Assembly: GCA_039805565.1 (NCBI GenBank)
Contig: JBDLTZ010000154.1
Span: 1-13,752, forward strand
Length of the DNA: 13,752 bases
Direction: 5' to 3'
Origin: CALJIC01 sp039805565
GTDB taxonomy: Bacteria > Chloroflexota > Chloroflexia > Chloroflexales > Roseiflexaceae
A model generated the notes under the pieces. That model was not told the DNA's origin. It was given only the letters and a program-made list of their open reading frames with translations, and ran no database searches. Positions 6,332 to 12,147 of this stretch are shown here, piece by piece. The translations under genes were made by a program, and so were the position numbers. Position 1 is the stretch's first letter; each line of letters starts with the position of its first letter.

Positions 6332-7099
6332 CTACTCCTCGTCATCGTCCCTATCGACTCGGTCTTCGCGCCAGCGGAAGACGAACTGCTTGTCATCCCG
6401 GTTGCGTCGGAATCGGTAGAGTGTTGTAGGCCGGCCGCGGCCCTCGCGGCGCATACCAGTGTCCTCCAGGATGTTTGCGTCCCGTATCTTCCGATAGAAG
6501 TTGCCTTTGTCGATCTTCTTGCCGCCCTCGAGGTTATCCTCGCCCCAGATCTGATCGTAAATGTTCTTGAGCTCGAGGATCGAGAACACTTCGGGCAGCA
6601 GCTCGAAGGCCAGCGTGGTGTACTCCAGCTTCGAGCGCAGCCGCCCGAGCGCCGAGGCCAGGATGCTGTCGTGGTCGAAGGCCAACGGCCCCGGGAGGCG
6701 GCGCACCGGGAACCAGCGCACATCCATGCTCTCCTCAGAGACGCGCAGCTTCTGCTTGTCGGCCCGCACCAGCGCGATGTACGCCACGCTGATGACGCGC
6801 GTGCGCGGGTCACGCTTCGGCTCGCCGAAGGTGTAGAGCTGCTCGAGGTAGATGTCGCGCACGCCGGTCTCTTCCTCGAGCTCGCGCCGCGCCGCCGTCT
6901 CGAGCGACTCGTCCATCTGAACAAAGCCGCCCGGGATGGCCCACATGCCCTCGTGCGGCCAGCGCTTGCGCCGCACCAGCAGGACGTTCAGGTCGCGCTC
7001 GATCAGGGTGAAGATGACGACGTCCACGGTGACGGATGGACGCTCGTAGCGCGTGAGGTCGTAGGTTCCGGCGGTCTCGTTGGTTGGCTCGTCCGACAT
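6332..7099 (-). CDS. nrtR: Nudix-domain transcriptional regulator, NrtR family
   Basis: The protein has 255 residues. Residues 20-150 form a Nudix domain with a complete Nudix box: G58, E64, R72, E73, L74, E76, E77, G79. Residues 163-228 look like the winged helix that defines NrtR: FELLPEVFSILELKNIYDQI, then DKGNFYRKIRDANILEDTG and GRPTTLYRF. NrtR proteins repress NAD synthesis genes and are released by ADP-ribose; that is family knowledge. Linkage to nadE two genes downstream supports the call. The intact Nudix box means it may also hydrolyse a nucleotide substrate, unlike NrtR proteins whose box has decayed. The ATG at 7099 has GGGAG upstream. An inverted repeat overlapping its own promoter suggests autoregulation. 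The C-terminus is highly charged (about 235-255). Confidence 0.85.
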   Translation of the reverse strand: MSDEPTNETAGTYDLTRYERPSVTVDVVIFTLIERDLNVLLVRRKRWPHEGMWAIPGGFVQMDESLETAARRELEEETGVRDIYLEQLYTFGEPKRDPRTRVISVAYIALVRADKQKLRVSEESMDVRWFPVRRLPGPLAFDHDSILASALGRLRSKLEYTTLAFELLPEVFSILELKNIYDQIWGEDNLEGGKKIDKGNFYRKIRDANILEDTGMRREGRGRPTTLYRFRRNRDDKQFVFRWREDRVDRDDDEE

Positions 7100-7118
7100 G
7101 CCGCGCTCCCCCGCTCGA

Positions 7119-7137
7119 TAGTGTCATTTGCACACTA
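7119..7137 (-). promoter_or_regulatory. Candidate NrtR operator
   Basis: TAGTGT (7119-7124) and ACACTA (7132-7137) form a perfect inverted repeat with a 7-base spacer. It starts directly after the -10 box of the nrtR promoter and covers the expected transcription start, as expected for a repressor site. Binding by NrtR is inferred from position only. Confidence 0.65.
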
Positions 7138-7166
7138 ACTATAGCACCGCGGATCGGGGTTGTCAA
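7138..7166 (-). promoter_or_regulatory. Sigma-70-type promoter of the nrtR-nadE operon
   Basis: On the minus strand TTGACA (complement of 7161-7166) and TATAGT (complement of 7138-7143) are 17 bases apart, a near-consensus promoter. Transcription would start near 7131, inside the inverted repeat, about 30 bases before the nrtR ATG. Confidence 0.78.
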
Positions 7167-7188
7167 GTATCGCCGAGGCCGCCGAGTA

Positions 7189-7216
7189 GTGGTATCATGC
7201 GTGATGAAATTCACGC
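7189..7216 (+). promoter_or_regulatory. Extended -10 promoter and hairpin before the lipoprotein gene
   Basis: GTGGTATCAT (7189-7198) holds an extended -10 (TGG before TATCAT) with no clear -35 box. GCGTGA (7199-7204) and TCACGC (7211-7216) form a small hairpin across the expected start site, possibly an operator. The ribosome site AAGGAGA follows at about 7224-7230. A very similar GTGGTACCAT precedes the FHA gene. Confidence 0.45.
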
Positions 7217-7238
7217 TCCCGGAAAGGAGAGATGATAG

Positions 7239-8192
7239 ATGCTCCGACGCTTTGCCACATACGCCGCGCTCGTGCTGCTGCTCGCTGCCTGCGGCCAGCC
7301 CGCGCAGCAGGCCCAGCCCTCGCCAGCCGCGGACGCCGCCGTCGAGCCGGTGTTCGCCTTCAGCGAGGCGGTGGTCGGCCCGAACCGGATCGCGCTCGGC
7401 CTGGTGCGAAACGGCTCGCCAGTGAACGACCCCGGCGCGCAGGTGCGGCTGCGCTTCTTCGACCTGTCTGACACGAGCGCGCAGCCCCAGGGCGAGGCCC
7501 AGGCCACCTACTACGGCGCGGGCCTGCCGGCGGCGGTCTACGTGGCCTACCCCAGCTTCCCCAAGGCCGGCGAGTGGGGCATCGAGGTCTCCACCACGCT
7601 TACGGGCCAGGCCGAGCCGAGCGTGCGGCGGCTGCGCCTCGAGGTCCGCGAGGAGTCGCTGGCGCCCAACGTCGGCCAACCCGCGATCTCGGTCAAAACC
7701 CTCACGCCGGCCGACGTGCCAGACCCGTCATACCTGTCGTCCGGCAAGGTGGAGGACCTGTCGCTCTACCAGGTGAGCCTGGATCAGGCGCTCCTGTCCG
7801 GCAAGCCCACGGCGCTGCTGTTCGCCACACCGGCCTTCTGCCGCACGGCCGTCTGCGGGCCGAGCCTCCAGGTGATGCAGGGCCTGCGGAAGCAGTACGG
7901 CGACCAGGTCAACTTCATCCACGTGGAGGTGTATCAGCACCCGTTTGGGGATTCGTTCCGGGCGCAGGAGGAGCTGTTCACGCGGCTGGCCCAGGAGAAC
8001 CGAGCGCCTACGGACGAGGAGCGCCGCCAGGGGCTCTCGGATGCGATGGCGGCATGGAACCTGCCCTCGGAGCCCTGGCTGTTCCTGATCGACGCGAAGC
8101 AGACGATCGTGGCGCGCTACGAGGGCGGCATCACCGAGGACGAGCTGGGGCCGGCGATCGAGAAGCTGGCCGCGGGGCAACCGATCCGCTGA
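7239..8192 (+). CDS. Lipoprotein with thioredoxin-like domain
   Basis: The 317-residue protein has a lipoprotein signal: MLRRF, a hydrophobic core at 6-15, and lipobox L15-A16-A17-C18, so it should be anchored on the outer face of the cytoplasmic membrane. Residues 36-136 are beta-rich (for example PVFAFSEAVVGPNRIALGLV) and resemble an Ig-like domain. After a linker, residues about 170-317 look thioredoxin-like. PTALLFATPAFCRTAVCGPS carries two cysteines, C201 and C206, spaced CX4C instead of CXXC. Then come VNFIHVEVYQHP, a helical insert, and EPWLFLIDAKQTIVARYEGG with the cis-Pro-like position. A redox role or a purely binding role is possible. AAGGAGA lies about 9 bases before the ATG. It is a single gene, divergent from nrtR. 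Confidence 0.75.
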   Translation: MLRRFATYAALVLLLAACGQPAQQAQPSPAADAAVEPVFAFSEAVVGPNRIALGLVRNGSPVNDPGAQVRLRFFDLSDTSAQPQGEAQATYYGAGLPAAVYVAYPSFPKAGEWGIEVSTTLTGQAEPSVRRLRLEVREESLAPNVGQPAISVKTLTPADVPDPSYLSSGKVEDLSLYQVSLDQALLSGKPTALLFATPAFCRTAVCGPSLQVMQGLRKQYGDQVNFIHVEVYQHPFGDSFRAQEELFTRLAQENRAPTDEERRQGLSDAMAAWNLPSEPWLFLIDAKQTIVARYEGGITEDELGPAIEKLAAGQPIR

Positions 8193-8197
8193 CGGCA

Positions 8198-8232
8198 GAC
8201 AAAGGACCAAAGACGCAAGACGAAGGACCAAG
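8198..8232 (+). repeat. Heptamer repeat, five units
   Basis: Five units lie exactly in register: ACAAAGG, ACCAAAG, ACGCAAG, ACGAAGG and ACCAAGG. They begin 6 bases after the lipoprotein stop. The same type of unit builds the hairpin at the other convergent junction (3266-3319). Confidence 0.85.
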
Positions 8233-8281
8233 GACGGCCGCTCGCCTCCCTGGTCCTTCATCTTTTGCCTCGGCTTTTTTT
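8221..8281 (+). terminator. Terminator downstream of the lipoprotein gene
   Basis: GAAGGACCAAGG (8221-8232) pairs with CCCTGGTCCTTC (8247-8258) apart from one mismatch. The T-rich tail CTTTTGCCTCGGCTTTTTTT follows (8261-8280). This is a good intrinsic terminator for the plus strand. The stem may also serve the convergent peptidase gene. The left arm is made of heptamer repeat units. Confidence 0.65.
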
Positions 8282-8418
8282 CGCTGGCGCAAAGCGAGGC
8301 CGTGCCGGCCCGGCCATCTTCCTGGCCCCTGCCCTGCCTGGCCAGCCCGACCGCCCACCGCCCGTCCAGCGGCCTCTGCGCATCGGCCCACAGCCCCGAG
8401 CGGCCACGGACCCTGCGG
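8282..8418. other. GC-rich non-coding spacer
   Basis: Very GC-rich sequence between the terminator and the stop of the leftward peptidase gene. It has open frames on several strands, but none with a family signature, and no clear repeat beyond short GGCC-type inversions. Confidence 0.5.
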
Positions 8419-9165
8419 CTACCGCTCGCCGGCCTCGCCCCGCGCGATCGCCACAAACGCCCGGAACACCGCAGCCCAGCGCGGGTCGGCGCGCTCGAAC
8501 AGCTCCTCGGGGTGGCACTGCACTGCCGCCACGAACCCCGGGCCGGTGCCCTCTACCGCCTCCACCACGCCGTCCGGCGCGTACCCCACCACTCTGAGCG
8601 CCGGCGACACGTCGCGCAGCGCCTGGTGGTGGAGCGAGTTCACCAGCACCTCGGTGGCCCCGAGCTGCGCGGCAAACCACGAGTCAGGCTCGAGCGCCAT
8701 CGGGTGCGCCAGCCCATCGGTCCGCTTCAGGTCCCACGCCTCGCGGTGGTCCAGCGCGTCGGGGAGCTCGGCGGCGATGTCCTGGTGCAGCGTGCCCCCC
8801 ACCGCCACGTTGAGCGACTGGATGCCGCGGCAGATGCCGAACACCGGCTTACGCTCCTCGATCGCGCGGCGCGCCAGCGCCACCTCGACCTCGTCGCGCA
8901 GCGGGGTCGTGACTCCGAGCTTCGGGTGGCGCTCGTGGCCGTAGGTCTGCGGGTCCACATCGTCGCCCCCCGCCAGCAGCAGCGCGTCACAGCGCCCGTA
9001 GTGCAGGTCGAGTACCTCCTCGTCCTGCGTCAGGTGGATCAGCAGCGGGATGCCCCCGGCCGCCTCAATCGCACGCAGGTAGCTGACGGGGATGCCGTGG
9101 GCGGGCGTGTACCACTCGTGCGGCTCGACGCCGCAGGGGATACCGATGATGGGTCGACGGGGCAT
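8419..9165 (-). CDS. Peptidase C26 / gamma-glutamyl-GABA hydrolase-like protein, copy 1
   Basis: This is a 248-residue class I glutamine amidotransferase-fold hydrolase. It starts PRRPIIGIPCG and has the oxyanion block LLLAGGDDVDPQTYG (63-77). The nucleophile C112 is in VFGICRGIQSLNV, with SLHHQAL at 177-183 and the His/Glu pair H218 and E220 in VQCHPEE. This is the full triad of the PuuD-like family, which cleaves gamma-glutamyl amides such as gamma-Glu-GABA. No polyamine genes lie nearby, so the substrate is open; PuuD-like is a family statement only. GGAG (complement of 9173-9176) is 7 bases from the ATG. A 78-bp heptamer array begins right behind that ribosome site. The gene is a paralog of the one at 9402-10157. 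Confidence 0.87.
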   Translation of the reverse strand: MPRRPIIGIPCGVEPHEWYTPAHGIPVSYLRAIEAAGGIPLLIHLTQDEEVLDLHYGRCDALLLAGGDDVDPQTYGHERHPKLGVTTPLRDEVEVALARRAIEERKPVFGICRGIQSLNVAVGGTLHQDIAAELPDALDHREAWDLKRTDGLAHPMALEPDSWFAAQLGATEVLVNSLHHQALRDVSPALRVVGYAPDGVVEAVEGTGPGFVAAVQCHPEELFERADPRWAAVFRAFVAIARGEAGER

Positions 9166-9177
9166 GTGTTGTCTCCA

Positions 9178-9255
9178 GTGTCTTGAGTCGTGAGTCTTGA
9201 GTGTCTTGAGTCTTGAGTGTCTTGAGTCGTGAGTCTTGAGTGTCTTGAGTCGTGA
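9178..9255. repeat. Heptamer/nonamer array upstream of C26 copy 1
   Basis: On the plus strand, units GTCTTGA and GTCGTGA alternate with GTGTCTTGA. A 39-bp higher-order unit occurs twice (9178-9216 and 9217-9255) with a single base difference. It ends one base short of the ribosome site of the leftward peptidase gene, so it lies in that gene's leader. Confidence 0.92.
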
Positions 9256-9275
9256 GTGGTTCGTCCCATACGAGC

Positions 9276-9340
9276 CTTGTCACTCTGGGCGTAACGAAGA
9301 GTCTGAGCCAGAGATGCTTCGCCGCGCTCAGTATGACAAG
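9276..9340. repeat. 65-bp palindromic (REP-like) element
   Basis: CTTGTCA at 9276-9282 is matched by TGACAAG at 9334-9340. Inside, CTGGGCG pairs loosely with CGCTCAG, and CGAAG with CTTCG. The whole can fold into one long imperfect hairpin. It resembles a widespread bacterial element with ends like TGTCATTCTGAGCG, recalled from experience and not checked. It carries no gene and sits between two heptamer arrays. Confidence 0.65.
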
Positions 9341-9368
9341 AGGGGTACGGCGCTCACGCGCCCCGATG

Positions 9369-9432
9369 CTCAAGACTCAGGACTCACGACTCGTGGCCGG
9401 CTCACGACTCACGACTCGTGGCCGGCTCACGG
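9369..9432. repeat. Heptamer array with a 25-bp tandem duplication
   Basis: Units CTCAAGA, CTCAGGA, CTCACGA and CTCGTGG run from 9369. A 25-bp block (CTCACGA, CTCGTGG, CCGG, CTCACG plus A or G) occurs at 9383-9407 and again at 9408-9432 with one difference. The array runs into the 3' end of C26 copy 2 and provides its stop codon. Confidence 0.9.
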
Positions 9433-10157
9433 CTGGAACAGCTCTCCACGAACCCCCGGAACAGCGCGCGCCAGCGCGGGTCGGCCTCGGCCTGGAGAGC
9501 CTCCGGGTGGCACTGCACGGCCATCAGGAAGCGGTCGCCGGTGCCCTCCACCGCCTCCACCACGCCGTCGGGCGCCCACCCCACCGGGCGCAGCCCCGGC
9601 GCCAGCGCCTTGATCGACTGGTGGTGCAGCGAGTTGGTCGGCAACGACGTGGCGCCGAACAGCTCGGCCAGGCCGGAGTCCGGCGCCAACCGCAGCTCGT
9701 GCGCGGTGTGCGTCCAATCCTCGGCGGCGTGCGAGCTGTCGTGCGCGTCCCCACCAAGCTGCGAGGGGATGTCCTGGTACAGGCTGCCGCCCATCGCCAC
9801 GTTGAGCAGCTGGATGCCGCGGCAGATGCCGAGCACCGGCTTCCCCTCAGCCAGCGCCCAGCGCGCCAGCCACAGCTCCACCCGGTCGCGCAGCGCGTTC
9901 ACCGAGCCGAGCTCGGGGAGCGGCTCCTCACCGTAGTGGCGCGGGTCCACATCCCCCCCGCCGGAGAAGAGGATGCCGTCCACCCGATCGTAGAGCGCGC
10001 GCACCGCTTCCTCGTCGTCCACATGGGGGATGAGCAGGGGCGCGCCCCCCGCGGCCGCCACGGCGTCGATATAGTACGCGCGGTGGCCGATGAACGGCGG
10101 GCACCATTGGTGGTCGGTGATCGAGCCGCAGGTGATACCGATGAGGGGCATGGACAT
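9402..10157 (-). CDS. Peptidase C26 / gamma-glutamyl-GABA hydrolase-like protein, copy 2
   Basis: This 251-residue paralog of the preceding entry has the same order of motifs: PLIGITCG near the start, ILFSGGGDVDPRHYG (62-76), nucleophile C112 in VLGICRGIQLLNV, NSLHHQSIK (175-183), and H217/E219 in VQCHPEA. All catalytic residues are present. ATG 10157 (MSMPLIG) is chosen; ATG 10151 is possible, and the ribosome site is weak in both cases. The last nine residues (REPATSRES) and the TGA are read from the heptamer array, so the natural end of the gene has been replaced or extended. It is upstream of copy 1 with a 236-base gap filled by repeats, so co-transcription is uncertain. Tandem duplication followed by divergence is the simplest origin. 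Confidence 0.87.
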   Translation of the reverse strand: MSMPLIGITCGSITDHQWCPPFIGHRAYYIDAVAAAGGAPLLIPHVDDEEAVRALYDRVDGILFSGGGDVDPRHYGEEPLPELGSVNALRDRVELWLARWALAEGKPVLGICRGIQLLNVAMGGSLYQDIPSQLGGDAHDSSHAAEDWTHTAHELRLAPDSGLAELFGATSLPTNSLHHQSIKALAPGLRPVGWAPDGVVEAVEGTGDRFLMAVQCHPEALQAEADPRWRALFRGFVESCSSREPATSRES

Positions 10158-10190
10158 ATCTTTCGTCGCTCCGCTATGCTTGGTACGGGC

Positions 10191-10196
10191 ATTATA
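10191..10196 (-). promoter_or_regulatory. -10 box upstream of C26 copy 2
   Basis: A perfect TATAAT is read on the minus strand, giving a start near 10185 and a leader of about 28 bases. No good -35 box lies at the expected distance, so the assignment is tentative. Confidence 0.45.
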
Positions 10197-10231
10197 TCGC
10201 AACCCACGCCTGCCCGGCCGCCGGCGCGCTG

Positions 10232-10240
10232 TGGTACCAT
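10232..10240 (+). promoter_or_regulatory. Extended -10 promoter of the zinc-ribbon/FHA gene
   Basis: TGGTACCAT matches an extended -10 (TG, one base, TACCAT), nearly identical to TGGTATCAT before the lipoprotein gene. It would leave a leader of roughly 105 bases. No -35 box is clear. Confidence 0.4.
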
Positions 10241-10352
10241 CGTCTGTGCGAGCGCAACAACTACAGCGCGCTCTGCGTCCCAGAAGGTAGTGCCAATGGG
10301 CGCGCTCCACCAATCGCGCGCCCGCTCGAGAGGACCGACAAGGAGGCCCGCG

Positions 10353-11072
10353 GTGCCCTTTTGCCCTCAGTGTGGCGTCGATAACCCCGACGGCGCCCGC
10401 TTCTGTGACCAGTGCGGGTCGATGCTCGTCCCGCTGAGCACGCCGGCTGCCGTCCCCGCGGCCGCCCCTGCCGTAGCGCCCTCCGCGAGCGGCGCCGTGA
10501 CCTGCCCGCAGTGCGGGACGCAGGCCCTGCCCGGCGAGGCGTTCTGCGAGAACTGCGGTGCGCCGCTGAGCGCCCCCGCACGCCCCGTGGCCCCCATCAC
10601 ACCGCCGCCCGCCGCCAGTGCGGTGCCGCCCCAGGCGACCTACCCGCCGCCGCAGCCGAGCTCCACGCCCCCGCCCTATCCCGCCGCACCACCGAGCTAT
10701 ACTCCGGCGCCGGCCGCGCCGCCGCCGGCCGCGACGCGGAGCATGCTGGCGCCCGCCCGCCTCGTCGTAGTGAGCACCGGCGCCGGGCTGCCGCTCCCCG
10801 CCGCGGCGCAGGCGGTGGTGGGCCGCGCGGACCCGGTGAGCCAGTTCTTCCCCGACATCGACATGACGCCGCACGGGGCGCTGGACCAGGGCGTGGGGCG
10901 GCGGCAGGCGCGCCTGTTCATCGCCGGCGGCGAAGTGATGGTGGAGGACCTCGACAGCACCAACGGCACGCTGCTCAACGGGCAGCGCCTTACGCCGCGC
11001 CGGCCGCAGGTGCTGCGCGACGGCGACCAGATCACGTTCGGCAAGCTCGCGGTGCGCTACGCCGAAAGTTGA
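10353..11072 (+). CDS. Double zinc-ribbon protein with C-terminal FHA domain
   Basis: The protein has 239 residues and starts with GTG at 10353, directly after AAGGAGG with a 6-base gap, a strong and decisive ribosome site. Two zinc ribbons use C4, C7, C18, C21 and C51, C54, C65, C68. A Pro/Ala-rich linker spans about 71-128. The FHA domain (about 133-239) includes VVGRAD (155-160), EDLDSTNGTLLNG (198-210) and LRDGDQITFG (221-230). FHA domains bind phosphothreonine peptides. Here the usual SRxHA motif reads GRRQA (182-186), so the conserved Ser and His are missing, although R158 and N204 remain; phosphopeptide binding may be weak or altered. No kinase gene is in the window. The partner is unknown; the next gene also begins with a zinc ribbon. 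Confidence 0.85.
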   Translation: MPFCPQCGVDNPDGARFCDQCGSMLVPLSTPAAVPAAAPAVAPSASGAVTCPQCGTQALPGEAFCENCGAPLSAPARPVAPITPPPAASAVPPQATYPPPQPSSTPPPYPAAPPSYTPAPAAPPPAATRSMLAPARLVVVSTGAGLPLPAAAQAVVGRADPVSQFFPDIDMTPHGALDQGVGRRQARLFIAGGEVMVEDLDSTNGTLLNGQRLTPRRPQVLRDGDQITFGKLAVRYAES

Positions 11073-11151
11073 GAGACCCATCATGAACCGCGCGTACCCT
11101 GCACCGGAGGCCGAGCTATACGTGTATTGACTCGTCTCCGTTCCCATTTTG

Positions 11152-11165
11152 GCACACCGGTGTGC
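11152..11165. promoter_or_regulatory. Perfect 14-bp palindrome upstream of the J-like gene
   Basis: GCACACCGGTGTGC is self-complementary over all 14 bases and lies 58 bases before the next ATG. It has the form of a dimeric regulator site, but no regulator is known for it. Confidence 0.35.
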
Positions 11166-11194
11166 GCCCGCAGGGTGTAGAGTGTATCAGCGCT

Positions 11195-11222
11195 CGACAC
11201 TCAGCACTCAGCACTGGACGCA
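11195..11222 (+). repeat. Heptamer repeat abutting a start codon
   Basis: CGACACT, CAGCACT, CAGCACT and GGACGCA run in register and end exactly at the base before ATG 11223. They occupy the place of a ribosome binding site. Confidence 0.7.
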
Positions 11223-11882
11223 ATGACGAACTGCCCCTCCTGCGCGGCCCCACTCGACTCGGAGGGCGTCTGCACCGCCTGCGGCGCCCTCACGCGCACC
11301 TTCTTCCGCGGCCTCGACCTCGGTGCGCCACAGGTTGCCGCGGCCGTGGCGCGTGGGCTGGACTTCTACCGACTGCTCGGCATCGCGCGCAACGCGACGA
11401 CGCACCAGGTTGCCCGACGCTACCGCCAGCTGCATGTGCTGTTCCCCGACGACCCAAGCACGCTCGCAGCCGAGCCCGCGCGGCGCCAGTCGCTGCTCGA
11501 GGTCTCCGGCCGCGTCCTCTCCGACCCGGCGCTGCGGCGCCTGTACGACCAGATGCGGCGGCTGCACTGCCGAGGAGCGGCGAGGCCCATGCCGCGTACG
11601 CTCGCGCGCGATACCGGGGACGTGCGCGTGGCGGAGGCCGAGCTCCAGCAGGCAGCCCGACTCGCCCCGACGATCGCCGCCGCGTGGAAGGGGCTCGCGG
11701 CGATCGTCTGGGGCGCGGGGCCTATCAGGAGGCCCCGCGCCTGCTGGGGGCGTGCTCTGGCGCTAGACCGGCGTGACGAGCGCGCCCTGCTGATGGCGGC
11801 GGGAGCCTGGCTGCGCACCGGGCGAGCGGACGAGGTCCGCGAGGCAGCCGCACAGCTCGCCGCGTTGCGCGAGATCGCGTGA
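11223..11882 (+). CDS. Zinc-ribbon protein with degenerate J-like domain and TPR-like tail
   Basis: The protein has 219 residues. An N-terminal zinc ribbon uses C4, C7, C17 and C20. Residues 47-111 look like a J domain (DFYRLLGIARNATTHQVARR, then LSDPALRRLYDQ). The His-Pro-Asp motif needed to stimulate DnaK reads Phe-Pro-Asp at 74-76, so it is unlikely to act as a normal co-chaperone. The tail (about 136-215) is helical and TPR-like (RALALDRRDERALLMAAGAW). Residues 164-175 fit poorly; reading them one frame over, between G tracts at 11710-11713 and 11746-11750, gives GRGAYQEAPRLLG, a much better TPR segment. A compensating pair of indels, real or a sequencing error, is likely. No Shine-Dalgarno site precedes the ATG, and heptamer repeats stand there instead. 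No function is assigned beyond protein interaction. Confidence 0.68.
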   Translation: MTNCPSCAAPLDSEGVCTACGALTRTFFRGLDLGAPQVAAAVARGLDFYRLLGIARNATTHQVARRYRQLHVLFPDDPSTLAAEPARRQSLLEVSGRVLSDPALRRLYDQMRRLHCRGAARPMPRTLARDTGDVRVAEAELQQAARLAPTIAAAWKGLAAIVWGAGPIRRPRACWGRALALDRRDERALLMAAGAWLRTGRADEVREAAAQLAALREIA

Positions 11883-12147
11883 CACGGCCGGCTACTGCGG
11901 CTGGGGGGGACACCTCGAGTATAATACCCTCGCCGCTACGAGAAGAACTACCCTTGACCTTGTCACTTTGCCAGCCGGGCACGAAACCTCGTCCCAGTCG
12001 CGCGCGTACTACCATGCGTGCGCACAACGTTCGGCTGGTATCTGCTTGAGGGGAGGTGCAGCGAACGCTACCTGGTGCCGCCACCCAGTGACATAGTCGA
12101 CCTCACAGCGCAAGGGTTCATCGTAACAGTTCAAAGGAGACACACCA
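11883..12147. other. Non-coding leader region of the Yip1 gene
   Basis: No gene is supported here. TATAAT at 11920-11925 is the best -10 candidate but lacks a -35 box. If used, it would give the Yip1 mRNA a leader of about 215 bases. Within it CGTTCG and CGAACG (about 12028-12068), with CTGC and GCAG inside, could form a hairpin. No known riboswitch was recognised. Confidence 0.4.

Noticed and set aside
6103..6924. N-terminal extension of nadE through the two-TM and regulator genes
   Set aside because: NadE begins normally at MQLTIAMAQLKP with GAGGAG upstream. The extension is the frame shadow of the Nudix regulator.
9276..9340. Possible tRNA or structured RNA gene
   Set aside because: It folds as one imperfect hairpin with no cloverleaf, anticodon arm or TTCGA-type loop.
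9178..9432. Possible CRISPR array
   Set aside because: The repeats are 7-9 bases, contiguous and without unique spacers; no cas gene is near.
11083..11130. 15-residue open frame after the FHA gene (MNRAYPAPEAELYVY)
   Set aside because: Too short to support, without a good ribosome site or attenuator structure.
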